Assembly: GCA_019347585.1 (NCBI GenBank)
Contig: JAHWLC010000021.1
Coordinates: forward strand, 1-10,229
DNA length: 10,229 nt
Source: Actinomycetota bacterium
GTDB lineage: Bacteria > Actinomycetota > Acidimicrobiia > Spongiisociales > ZC4RG35
Direction of reading: 5' to 3'
Below the pieces are notes generated by a model. It ran no database searches, was not told where the DNA came from, and saw only the letters and a list, made by a program, of their open reading frames with translations. The position numbers and the translations under genes are program-made. Positions 1-7,013 of the stretch are shown piece by piece; within the stretch, counting starts at the first letter, position 1, and each line of letters begins with the position of its first letter.

Positions 1-156
1 CCCGGTGGCGGTTGCTTTCTCCCTGGCCTCTCGTACCTCTGCGCCCTGGCCGACATCGGCGGTGTAGGCGACGACGTCGGCGGCGTAGTGCTCCTTGAGC
101 CAGACGAGGATCACCGAGGTGTCGAGGCCACCCGAGTAGGCGAGGACGATCTTCAT
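1..156 (-). CDS. argG: Argininosuccinate synthase, N-terminal 52 residues (partial, runs off the left edge)
   Basis: Only the first 52 codons are in the window, read on the minus strand from an ATG at 154-156. The translation begins [20 protein letters not shown], which carries the PP-loop ATP pyrophosphatase motif (AYSGGLDTS) that opens argininosuccinate synthases; the stretch AYTADVGQG is the equally conserved following strand. The enzyme joins citrulline and aspartate using ATP (giving AMP and PPi) in the cytoplasmic arginine pathway. No Shine-Dalgarno is visible upstream; instead an AATAAT hexamer lies 8 nt before the ATG, so the message may be leaderless. The gene diverges from otsA across 84 bp. 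Identity rests on a short but very characteristic N-terminus. The rest of the gene, and whether argH is adjacent, cannot be seen. Confidence 0.93.
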   Translation of the reverse strand, partial: MKIVLAYSGGLDTSVILVWLKEHYAADVVAYTADVGQGAEVREAREKATATG

Positions 157-164
157 CGCGGCTC

Positions 165-170
165 ATTATT
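165..170 (-). promoter_or_regulatory. Candidate -10 element for leaderless argG
   Basis: On the minus strand the hexamer reads AATAAT (5 of 6 matches to TATAAT) and ends 8 nt before the argG ATG. A start point about 7 nt downstream would fall within about two bases of the A of the ATG, fitting leaderless initiation. No convincing -35 is seen. Prediction from spacing only. Confidence 0.45.
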
Positions 171-228
171 GCCCCGCCGCCCGCGGCATCCGATCGGGGC
201 CTCGTCTGGCGCACCCCTCCCAGTGCGA

Positions 229-234
229 TAAGTT
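229..234 (+). promoter_or_regulatory. Candidate -10 element for leaderless otsA
   Basis: TAAGTT fits the TANNNT form of actinobacterial -10 elements and ends 6 nt before the otsA GTG at 241, so the expected transcription start coincides with the start codon. There is no Shine-Dalgarno in the short gap and no clear -35. Confidence 0.45.
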
Positions 235-240
235 CGTCTC

Positions 241-1617
241 GTGACTTCGAAGAGACGTGTCGTGGTGGTGGCCAACCGGCTCCCGGTCAGTTGGGATGAG
301 GAGTCGGGGGAGTGGTCGCCCAGCCCCGGAGGGCTGGTCTCGGCGCTGACGCCGATCCTGCAGAGAACCGAAGGCCTGTGGGTGGGATGGTCCGGTGTCC
401 CCGAAGTGGGATTCGAGCCGTTCTCCCACTCCGGAATCCGGCAGGTGCCCGTGGAGCTCTCCGAGCAGCTCTATCTCGACTTCTACACGGGGTTTTGCAA
501 CGGGACGCTCTGGCCTCTCTATCACGACGCGGTGCGCGCCCCGGAGTTTCACCGGCACTGGTGGAGGCCATACCGCGAGGTGAACGAGGGGTTCGCCGAG
601 ACCACCGTGGCCCACATCGGCTCCGATGACGTGGTCTGGGTGCAGGACTATCAGCTGCAATTGGTCCCGGCGATGATCCGGGAGCGGGCAAAGGCGCACC
701 GAATCGGCTTCTATCTGCACATTCCGTTCCCTCCTCTCGAGCTGTTCGCCAAGCTCCCCTGGCGGCGCCAGGTGATCGAGGGTCTCCTGGGGTCTGATGT
801 CCTCGCCTTCCAGTCCCGATCCAGCCGCACCAATTTCTCGGTGGCGGCGCGCCGGCTCACCGAGGCCGAGGGGACGACCCGGGAGCTGAGCTGGCAGGGG
901 CGGGAGGTCCAGCTCCAGGTGGCGCCAATCGGGATCGACACCGCCCAGTTCGAGGAGCTGGGGCGTGCCGAAGAGGTGCGAGAGCATGCGGCCCACATCC
1001 GGTCCGAGCTGGACAACCCCGATTCGGTCATCCTCGGAGTCGATCGTCTCGATTACACCAAGGGCATCGACCTTCGGATGACGGCGTTCAAGACACTCTT
1101 CGACATGAGGCCGGAGATGGTGGGCAAGGTGTCCTTCGTGCAGATCGCGGTGCCCTCTCGGGAAGATGTGCCCGAATACCAGCGCATCCGCAGCGAGATC
1201 GAGGGGATGGTGGGGCGGATCAACGGCGACTTCGCGGAGGTGGGCCGCCCCCCCATCCACTACCTCTACCGCAGCTTCGGTGCCGAGGAGCTGGTGGGGT
1301 ACTACAGGGCCGCCGACGTCATGCTGGTGACTCCGCTGCGGGACGGGATGAACCTCGTGTCCAAGGAGTATGTCGCCACCAGGTACGACAACACCGGCGC
1401 CCTCGTCCTCTCCGAGTTTGCCGGTGCCTCCGAGGAGCTCCACAATGCCTTGGTGGTGAATCCCCACGACGTCGATGCCCTGGCCGACACGCTGGGGCGG
1501 GCGGTCTCCATGGACCGCACAGAGCAGGCGCGGAGGATGAAAGCGCTCCGCCGCACCGTCGCCTCCAAAGACGTGTTCTGGTGGGCAGAGCGATGCCTCA
1601 ACGCCCTGGGAGTATGA
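241..1617 (+). CDS. otsA: Trehalose-6-phosphate synthase (GT20)
   Basis: This 458-residue cytoplasmic GT20 glycosyltransferase transfers glucose from UDP-glucose (or another NDP-glucose) to glucose-6-phosphate to give trehalose-6-phosphate, the first step of the OtsAB route. Signature segments are all present and in order: NRLPV near the N-terminus, SPGGLVSAL in the phosphosugar/nucleotide loop, VWVQDYQLQLVP, YLHIPFP, VDRLDYTKGI at residues 267-276 (the conserved Arg and Lys that grip the donor phosphates) and LRDGMNLVSKE at 366-376. Length is normal for the family. The start is GTG at 241; it has no Shine-Dalgarno but has a -10-like hexamer 6 nt upstream. The stop codon overlaps the otsB start in an ATGA, so the two are translationally coupled. 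No sign of truncation or transfer. Confidence 0.95.
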   Translation: MTSKRRVVVVANRLPVSWDEESGEWSPSPGGLVSALTPILQRTEGLWVGWSGVPEVGFEPFSHSGIRQVPVELSEQLYLDFYTGFCNGTLWPLYHDAVRAPEFHRHWWRPYREVNEGFAETTVAHIGSDDVVWVQDYQLQLVPAMIRERAKAHRIGFYLHIPFPPLELFAKLPWRRQVIEGLLGSDVLAFQSRSSRTNFSVAARRLTEAEGTTRELSWQGREVQLQVAPIGIDTAQFEELGRAEEVREHAAHIRSELDNPDSVILGVDRLDYTKGIDLRMTAFKTLFDMRPEMVGKVSFVQIAVPSREDVPEYQRIRSEIEGMVGRINGDFAEVGRPPIHYLYRSFGAEELVGYYRAADVMLVTPLRDGMNLVSKEYVATRYDNTGALVLSEFAGASEELHNALVVNPHDVDALADTLGRAVSMDRTEQARRMKALRRTVASKDVFWWAERCLNALGV

Positions 1618-2342
1618 CCCTCGAGGCCGCGCTGGCCAGGCTCGGAGAGTGCCGCGGCCTGCTGGTGGCGTCGGATTTCGACGGGACACTCGCCCCCATC
1701 GTCTCCCGCCCCGATCGTGCCGTGGGTGATCCAAGCGCCCTGCAGTCCCTGGTGCGGCTCGCCCGACGCGACGGTGTGGTGGTGGCAATCGTCTCCGGAC
1801 GGGCCTTTGCCGAGCTGCGCTCGCTGCTCGGGGACGCCCCAGGGGTGGTGCTCATCGGCGAGCATGGCAACGACCGCGGGGAGGAGGTCGTCGGGGGGGT
1901 GGAGATGGTTGACGAGATGGCCGCCTTCATCAGAGGCGTCGGCGACAACCTGCCCGGTTCCGCGGTCGAGGTGAAGCGGCACGGCGTGGGCTTCCACTAC
2001 CGGAGGGCGGATGCCGCCCCGGCCGAGAAGGCGGTGGACTCCATCCTCTCCTGGGCCGAGGAGCGCCCGGACATCACGGTGACCGAGGGGAAGGAGCTCG
2101 TGGAGATGAGCGTCGCTCCCCATCACAAGGGGGATGCGGTGCTGGCGCTCAAAGAGGAGGCCGGGGCGGAGTGCGTGGTCTTCATCGGCGACGACGCCAC
2201 CGACGAGAACGTGTTCGCGATGCTGGGCCCGGAGGACATCGGGATCAAGGTCGGTCCCGGGGAGACGGCGGCCCGCCATCGCGTGGACGATGTTTCGGAC
2301 GTCGTCGAGGTGCTCGCCGCCATCGAGTCGGCGCTCGGCTGA
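1614..2342 (+). CDS. otsB: Trehalose-6-phosphate phosphatase (HAD family)
   Basis: This 242-residue HAD-superfamily phosphatase removes phosphate from trehalose-6-phosphate, completing trehalose synthesis (osmoprotectant and storage sugar). All four HAD motifs are visible: SDFDGTLAP with nucleophile Asp21 and acid/base Asp23; VSGR at 60-63; the motif III lysine in HHKGDA (Lys172); and GDDATDE at 192-198 for Mg2+ binding. GEHG, typical of OtsB, also occurs. The ATG at 1614 is chosen because it overlaps the otsA stop (ATGA) and places the DxDGT motif about 20 residues in, as usual. In-frame GTG at 1581 and ATG at 1593 would extend the protein back into otsA and look less likely. The next gene begins 13 bp downstream. 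Confidence 0.95.
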   Translation: MTLEAALARLGECRGLLVASDFDGTLAPIVSRPDRAVGDPSALQSLVRLARRDGVVVAIVSGRAFAELRSLLGDAPGVVLIGEHGNDRGEEVVGGVEMVDEMAAFIRGVGDNLPGSAVEVKRHGVGFHYRRADAAPAEKAVDSILSWAEERPDITVTEGKELVEMSVAPHHKGDAVLALKEEAGAECVVFIGDDATDENVFAMLGPEDIGIKVGPGETAARHRVDDVSDVVEVLAAIESALG

Positions 2343-2348
2343 TAGCTT
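2343..2348 (+). promoter_or_regulatory. Candidate internal -10 element upstream of the acyl-CoA synthetase gene
   Basis: TAGCTT (TANNNT) begins immediately after the otsB stop codon and ends 7 nt before the GTG at 2356. There is no Shine-Dalgarno in the gap. The spacing matches that at otsA and suggests a second, leaderless transcript starting inside the gene run. Confidence 0.4.
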
Positions 2349-2355
2349 GCAGGCC

Positions 2356-3996
2356 GTGCCGGAACGGGCCAGGCAAACCGACTACGACAGTCTGCGACGC
2401 GAATTCACCTGGCGGATCCCCGAGAAGTTCAACATCGGCGTAGCCGCGTCCGGAGCCCACGAGCCCGACCGGCTCGCGCTCGTCTCGGTTGCCGGGGACG
2501 GGTCGGCAAGGCATACCACCTATGGAGAGCTGGATCGGCTCTCCAACCGGCTTGCCAACGGATTGGCCGGTCTCGGGGTGGGGCGGGGCGACCGTGTCGG
2601 GGTGGTCATCCCCCAATCACTCGAGACCGGGCTGGCCCATCTCGCCATCTGGAAGCTGGGAGCCGTGTCGCTGCCACTGGCGTCACTGTTCGGCCCCGAC
2701 GCCCTCGGCTATCGCCTCTCCGATTCGGGGGCCTGTCTGGTGCTGAGCACGCCTGAGAACATGGAGAAGGTCGGCGAGGCGGCGCCCGACCTGCCCGTGG
2801 TGGCGACCGGCAAGCAGTGGGACGACCTGATGGCGGGATCCTCCGACGCAGCTCCCGACTCCGATCCCACCAGCGCCGAGGACCCCGCCTATCTCATCTA
2901 CACCTCGGGCACGACCGGGCCGCCAAAGGGCGCCCTGCAGGCGCACCGCTCACTCCACGGCCACCTCCCCGGCTTCGAGTGTTACTACGAGCTGGCGGAC
3001 AAGGCTCCCGAAGGACGCGCCGACCTGGCCAGCCTTCCCGGGGTCTCCGCCGACCCCGATCGGCACGACGTCATCTGGACGCCGGCCGATTGGGCCTGGA
3101 TCGGCGGGCTCATGGATGTGCTCATCCCGGCGTGGTACTTCGGCATGACAGTGGTGACCGCGGACCGGGACTTCGATGCGGATTGGGCGGCGCACCTCAT
3201 GGCCGACCAGGGCGTGACGCTGGCCTTCCTGCCTCCGACGTCCCTCAAGATGATGCGGGCCGCCGCCGTCTCCCGGGCCGACGACCTCTCGCTACGGGCG
3301 GTGTTCTCAGGCGGGGAGCCGCTGGGCGAGGAGATGCTTGCCTGGGCCGACGAGCACCTGGGGGTGAGGATCAACGAGGGCTACGGACAGACCGAGTGCA
3401 ATCTGGTCGTCGGCAATTGTGGCTCCGTATGGCCGGTGAGACCCGGGTCGATGGGCCGGGCCATTCCCGGCCACGAGGTGCAGGTGCAGGACGACGAAGG
3501 CAACCGTCTCCTCGGGGAGACGGGCGAGATCTGCGTGCTCGGTCCCGACCCGGTGATGATGCTGGAGTACTGGGGCCGGCCCGACGCCACCGAGGACAAG
3601 TATCGCGGCGACTGGCTGCTCACGGGAGACCTCGGCGTGGAGGACGATGACGGCTACCTCTGGTTCAAGAGCCGCAAGGACGATGTGATCTCGTCGATGG
3701 GGTATCGGATCGGCCCCGGGGAGATCGAGGAATCACTCATGGGGCATCCCGCGGTGGCCATGTGCGCCGTGATCGGCATACCGGACGAGATCAGGGGCCA
3801 GGTCCCCGCCGCCTTCGTCGTCCCCAAGGCCGGGGTGGAGCCCGGAGACTCCTTGATCGTCGATCTGCAGCAGCATGTGAGGACTCGTCTCGCCGCTCAC
3901 GAAGTGCCCCGGTTCATCGAGTTCGTCGAGGACCTGCCCCGGACTACGACGGGCAAGATCATGCGCCGTGCCCTCCGGGCCGAGGCCGTGCGATGA
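2356..3996 (+). CDS. AMP-forming acyl-CoA synthetase (acetyl/medium-chain ACS-like)
   Basis: The product is a 546-residue ANL-superfamily adenylating enzyme that activates a carboxylic acid with ATP and transfers the acyl group to CoA, releasing AMP and PPi. Core motifs are in order: YTSGTTGPPKG at 182-192 (phosphate loop), a DWAWIGG segment typical of acetyl/medium-chain acyl-CoA synthetases, GYGQTE at 342-347, TGD at 423-425, the DDVISSMGYRIGPGEIE hinge, and TTTGKIMRR with the catalytic lysine at 534. The N-terminal FNIG segment resembles the ACSM/medium-chain branch, but chain-length preference cannot be read from sequence. GTG at 2356 is preferred; TTG at 2347 is an alternative, and the open frame back to 2134 only shadows otsB. 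The stop overlaps the pncB ATG (ATGA), so the two are probably co-translated. Confidence 0.9.
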   Translation: MPERARQTDYDSLRREFTWRIPEKFNIGVAASGAHEPDRLALVSVAGDGSARHTTYGELDRLSNRLANGLAGLGVGRGDRVGVVIPQSLETGLAHLAIWKLGAVSLPLASLFGPDALGYRLSDSGACLVLSTPENMEKVGEAAPDLPVVATGKQWDDLMAGSSDAAPDSDPTSAEDPAYLIYTSGTTGPPKGALQAHRSLHGHLPGFECYYELADKAPEGRADLASLPGVSADPDRHDVIWTPADWAWIGGLMDVLIPAWYFGMTVVTADRDFDADWAAHLMADQGVTLAFLPPTSLKMMRAAAVSRADDLSLRAVFSGGEPLGEEMLAWADEHLGVRINEGYGQTECNLVVGNCGSVWPVRPGSMGRAIPGHEVQVQDDEGNRLLGETGEICVLGPDPVMMLEYWGRPDATEDKYRGDWLLTGDLGVEDDDGYLWFKSRKDDVISSMGYRIGPGEIEESLMGHPAVAMCAVIGIPDEIRGQVPAAFVVPKAGVEPGDSLIVDLQQHVRTRLAAHEVPRFIEFVEDLPRTTTGKIMRRALRAEAVR

Positions 3997-5537
3997 GCCA
4001 CTCCGACCCGGTGCTTGAAGGCATCCTCGGGACCGACCAGTACCAGCTGGCGATGGCTCAGCTCTACTGGAAGGAGAGTCTGGGGGAGCGCGCCGCCCAG
4101 TTCGACTACTTCTTCCGGGACTACCCCGACTACGGGACCCACAAAGCGGGTTACTGCATCACCGCCGGTCTCGGCTGGCTTCTCGAGTGGATGGAGGTGG
4201 CCAGGTTCGGAAAACCGGAGATCGAACTGCTGGACGCGCAGCGGACCCCGGAGGGACAGCGTCGGTTCGACAAGGGATTCCTCTCCTGGCTCTCCGAGAA
4301 CGGGGACTTCAGCGGGATCGAGGTCCGCGCCGTTCCCGAGGGTCGCGTCGTGCATGCCGACGCCCCGGTGGCGGTGATCCGAGGCCCCCTGGCCATGGCC
4401 CAGATCCTGGAGACGCCGTTCCTGAATCGCCTGAACTATCCGACCCTGATCGCCACCAAGGCATCGCGGGTCAAGGAGGCGGCGCGGGACGGAATGGTCC
4501 TGGAGTTCGGGATGCGCCGCGGGCCCGCCTCGGGCGTCGGCGCCGGGGGCCGCGCCGCTCTGATCGGAGGCTGTGACTTCACCTCCAACGTGGCCCTTTC
4601 CGAAGTAATGAGTCTCGACCCGAAAGGGACCCACGCCCACTCGATGGTCCAGGTGTTCATGGCTCTGGGGGAGGGCGAGCTCGGCGCTTTCCGCAAGTTC
4701 GCCCGGCTATACCCCGATGAGACGATTCTCCTGGTCGACACGATCGACACCCTCGACTCGGGTGTCCCCAACGCGATCACCGTCTTCGAGGAGCTGCGCG
4801 ATTCGGGCCATGAGCCGGTGGGGATCAGGCTCGACTCCGGCGACCTCGCCTACCTCGCCATCCAGTCCGCCTTACTCCTCGACGAAGCCGGATTCGAGGA
4901 GACAAGCATCGTCCTCTCCTCGGATCTCGATGAGCTGGCCATCTGGCAGATCGTCTCCCAGATCGAGGCGGAGGCGCCGAGGTACGGCATCGACGGGGGG
5001 AAGCTCCTGGAGAGGCTGGCCTATGGGGTGGGCACCCGGCTGATCACCTCGGAGGGCGATCCGTCCCTGGGTGGCGTGTACAAGCTGGTGGCGGTCGACG
5101 ACCTCGTCGGCGATTGGGAGCCCGCGATCAAGATCTCCGAGGACCCGGCGAAGATCCCGGCGCCGGGGGAGAAGAAGCTGCTTCGGCTCTACGACCACCG
5201 CGGTCTCGCCACTGCGGATGTCATCGCGCTCGAGGACGAGGATTTGCGGGTGGGGGAGACGATCGAGCTCCATCATCCCAGGGGCGACCTGAGTCGCAGC
5301 CTTCCTCCCTCACGAGTCTCCGAGATCGAAGAACTGCTCGAGGTGGTCTTCCAGGACGGGAAGCGTGCCGATGGCCGCCCCGAGCTGGAGACGATGCGGG
5401 AGCGCCGCCGCCGTGATCTGGAGCGGCTCGACCCCGGGGTGCGGCGTCTAGTGAACCCCCACATCTATCACGTCTCATTCACCACGGCGGTGAAGGAGCT
5501 GCGGCACCATCTCATCTCGGAAGCGACCGAGGAATGA
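3993..5537 (+). CDS. pncB: Nicotinate phosphoribosyltransferase
   Basis: This 514-residue cytoplasmic enzyme converts nicotinate, PRPP and ATP to nicotinate mononucleotide, the entry step of NAD salvage (Preiss-Handler). Evidence is the N-terminal TDQYQLAMAQ, EFGMRRG, the GTHAHS segment whose His216 corresponds to the transiently phosphorylated histidine, LLVDTIDT, GIRLDSGDL and LSSDLDE in the expected order. The ATG at 3993 overlaps the stop of the acyl-CoA synthetase gene (ATGA), which fixes the start and implies translational coupling. The gene ends one base before the stop codon of pncA on the opposite strand, so nicotinamide deamidation and nicotinate capture are encoded tail to tail. 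Length and motifs look intact. Confidence 0.95.
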   Translation: MSHSDPVLEGILGTDQYQLAMAQLYWKESLGERAAQFDYFFRDYPDYGTHKAGYCITAGLGWLLEWMEVARFGKPEIELLDAQRTPEGQRRFDKGFLSWLSENGDFSGIEVRAVPEGRVVHADAPVAVIRGPLAMAQILETPFLNRLNYPTLIATKASRVKEAARDGMVLEFGMRRGPASGVGAGGRAALIGGCDFTSNVALSEVMSLDPKGTHAHSMVQVFMALGEGELGAFRKFARLYPDETILLVDTIDTLDSGVPNAITVFEELRDSGHEPVGIRLDSGDLAYLAIQSALLLDEAGFEETSIVLSSDLDELAIWQIVSQIEAEAPRYGIDGGKLLERLAYGVGTRLITSEGDPSLGGVYKLVAVDDLVGDWEPAIKISEDPAKIPAPGEKKLLRLYDHRGLATADVIALEDEDLRVGETIELHHPRGDLSRSLPPSRVSEIEELLEVVFQDGKRADGRPELETMRERRRRDLERLDPGVRRLVNPHIYHVSFTTAVKELRHHLISEATEE

Positions 5538-5538
5538 G

Positions 5539-6126
5539 TCAGACGATGTCGACGCCGGTACCGGCCATCTCCGCCGCGGCGCGGGTCCCGTCCCCGGGCT
5601 GAAGATTGACTGCTCTGGTCCCGTCGGCGAGGAGGGTGGTGTCGAAACCCGCCTTGGCGGCGTCGAGGGCAGTCTCCTTGACGCAGTAGTCGAGGGCAAG
5701 GCCGACGACGACCACCTTCTCGACATTCTCGTCGTGCAGATCAGAGGCAAGACCGGTCGCGGCTTCCTCTCCGGACTCGGGATCACGGATGTGGAACGCG
5801 GAGTACCCATCCTCGCCTCCGACGCCCTTGCGGATGCGGATGGCCTCGTCGATCTCGTCGAGATCGGGGTGGAGCTCCGCGCCGGTGGTGCCCCCGACGC
5901 AGTGCACCGGCCAGACCCCCCCGTCCTTCTCGAAATGCGGCGTGCTCTCCGGGTGCCAGTCCTGGGTGTAGACCACGACCGCCCCGGAGTCGCGCGCGGC
6001 AGCGATCTGCTCGTTGATGAACCCGATGGCCTCTTCCCCGCCGGGCACGTAGAGGCTGCCCGCAGGATCGGCGAAGTCGTTCTGCACGTCGACCACGATG
6101 AGAGCGGTGCCCTTCCCGTACTCCAT
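5539..6126 (-). CDS. pncA: Nicotinamidase (isochorismatase-like)
   Basis: The 195-residue protein hydrolyses nicotinamide to nicotinate and ammonia, supplying the substrate of PncB; in other bacteria this family also activates pyrazinamide. The catalytic triad is visible as Asp13 (VVDVQNDF), Lys100 (IRKG) and Cys148 (LDYCVKETA). Metal ligands are expected at Asp56, His58, His64 (DWHPESTPHF) and His75 (WPVHC). The ATG at 6124-6126 places Asp13 where the family has it. There is no Shine-Dalgarno, but a TACCGT hexamer ends 7 nt upstream. The gene is convergent with pncB with a single base between the stops, leaving no room for a terminator outside coding sequence. It is divergent from the TSUP permease across 46 bp. 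Confidence 0.95.
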   Translation of the reverse strand: MEYGKGTALIVVDVQNDFADPAGSLYVPGGEEAIGFINEQIAAARDSGAVVVYTQDWHPESTPHFEKDGGVWPVHCVGGTTGAELHPDLDEIDEAIRIRKGVGGEDGYSAFHIRDPESGEEAATGLASDLHDENVEKVVVVGLALDYCVKETALDAAKAGFDTTLLADGTRAVNLQPGDGTRAAAEMAGTGVDIV

Positions 6127-6133
6127 GAGCCCG

Positions 6134-6139
6134 ACGGTA
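6134..6139 (-). promoter_or_regulatory. Candidate -10 element for leaderless pncA
   Basis: On the minus strand TACCGT (TANNNT) ends 7 nt before the pncA ATG. No Shine-Dalgarno lies between. It sits in the 46-bp gap shared with the divergent permease gene. Spacing-based prediction. Confidence 0.4.
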
Positions 6140-6157
6140 ATCGGCCTGGCGGCTACC

Positions 6158-6163
6158 TAGGCT
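6158..6163 (+). promoter_or_regulatory. Candidate -10 element for the TSUP permease gene
   Basis: TAGGCT (TANNNT) ends 9 nt before the GTG at 6173. The spacing is slightly longer than at the other genes but still allows a start point a few bases before the start codon. No Shine-Dalgarno is visible. Confidence 0.33.
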
Positions 6164-6172
6164 GGCCCGCTG

Positions 6173-6958
6173 GTGAGTGAGCTGGCCCGAGTCGAGCCGT
6201 GGAAGCTGGTCGTCATCGGGCTGGTGGCAGGTCTTTTCGGGGGCGGGTTCGGCATCGGCGGGGGCCTGGTTCTGGTGCCGCTGCTCGTCTTCGTCGGTCT
6301 CGACCGTCATCGAGCCCACGCCACCTCACTGGCCGCCATCGTGCTCATCGCCATCGCCGGCGCCTCCTCCTTCGGCTTCTCGGGAGAGCTCTCCCTGGGT
6401 CTGGGGGCGCTGATCGGCCTCGGGGGCGTGGCCGGCTCGGTGGTCGGGGCCACGGTGATGCACCGGTCCAGCCCGCGTGCGCTGACCATCGTTTTCTCAG
6501 TCGTGCTGTTGGTGGCGGCGGCGCGTATGATCAGTGGGGCCGCCCCCCTCCCCGGTGCAAGTGATCTCGGAGACTTGGCCCAGGGGGTGGTGGCGGCGGG
6601 TATCGGCGTGGTCGCGGGATTCTTTGCCGGTCTCGCCGGAATCGGCGGGGGAGTGGTCATCGTGCCCTCCAGTGTCCTCCTCCTCGACCTCGCCCAGCAC
6701 GAGGCGCAGGGGACTTCACTGGTCGCCATCGTCTTCACCGCGATGGCGGGAACCATGGTCAACCGGCGAAACCGCCGGGTCCGTCTTCAGGACGGTCTCA
6801 TCGCCGGCATCGGGGGAGTGGTGGGCTCGGTGCTGGGATCACGGGCCGCTCTCGCCGTCGAAGGTCGAACCCTGTCCATGGTCTTCGGCTTCCTCGTCCT
6901 CTTCGTCGCCCTCCGCAGCGTCTATCAAGTGTGGCGTGAGGAGCCGCAGCAGGTTTAG
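6173..6958 (+). CDS. TSUP (TauE/SafE) family membrane permease
   Basis: This 261-residue, strongly hydrophobic integral membrane protein consists of two related halves, each opening with the same motif. These are GLFGGGFGIGGGLVLVPLLV followed by AHATSLAAIVL in the first half, and GFFAGLAGIGGGVVIVPSSV followed by AQGTSLVAIVF in the second. This internal duplication with G-x-GIGGG loops is diagnostic of the TSUP family, whose studied members export or take up sulfite, thiosulfate, sulfoacetate, taurine-related or other small organic anions across the cytoplasmic membrane. The substrate here cannot be assigned: no sulfur metabolism genes are next to it. Eight or so helices are expected from the hydropathy pattern. 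The GTG at 6173 lacks a Shine-Dalgarno. The gene is divergent from pncA and convergent with the amidohydrolase, with a large palindrome after its stop. Confidence 0.9.
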   Translation: MSELARVEPWKLVVIGLVAGLFGGGFGIGGGLVLVPLLVFVGLDRHRAHATSLAAIVLIAIAGASSFGFSGELSLGLGALIGLGGVAGSVVGATVMHRSSPRALTIVFSVVLLVAAARMISGAAPLPGASDLGDLAQGVVAAGIGVVAGFFAGLAGIGGGVVIVPSSVLLLDLAQHEAQGTSLVAIVFTAMAGTMVNRRNRRVRLQDGLIAGIGGVVGSVLGSRAALAVEGRTLSMVFGFLVLFVALRSVYQVWREEPQQV

Positions 6959-6963
6959 GTGCT

Positions 6964-7010
6964 TTCTGTGTCGATTTACCCGGGCTATAGCCGGGTAAAT
7001 CGACACAGAA
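6964..7010. terminator. 47-bp near-perfect palindrome between convergent genes (probable bidirectional terminator or repeated palindrome)
   Basis: Arms at 6964-6983 and 6991-7010 are perfectly complementary over 20 bp, with a 7-nt loop GCTATAG. Removing the single G at 6984 would make the whole element a perfect 46-bp palindrome. It fills most of the 55-bp gap between the TSUP gene stop (6958) and the amidohydrolase stop (7014-7016), the position of a shared terminator. Neither strand has a U-tract after the stem, so it would be a tract-less terminator. Its arms are more AT-rich than the flanks. A dispersed palindromic repeat is the alternative. Confidence 0.6.
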
Positions 7011-7013
7011 GGG

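Noticed and set aside
166..1788. 540-codon open frame on the minus strand
   Set aside because: It is antisense to otsA and otsB, whose motifs are unmistakable. The translation is rich in His, Arg, Gly and Pro with no recognisable domain, as expected for a mirror frame in high-GC coding DNA.
2134..2355. N-terminal extension of the acyl-CoA synthetase back to 2134
   Set aside because: The frame is open inside otsB by chance, and its translation is Arg/Ser-rich without family similarity. The family N-terminus matches from about 2356.
241..5537. otsA-otsB-acyl-CoA synthetase-pncB as a novel metabolic system
   Set aside because: Each gene is a well-known enzyme with intact motifs. Close spacing is common in compact genomes and gives no evidence of a shared pathway.
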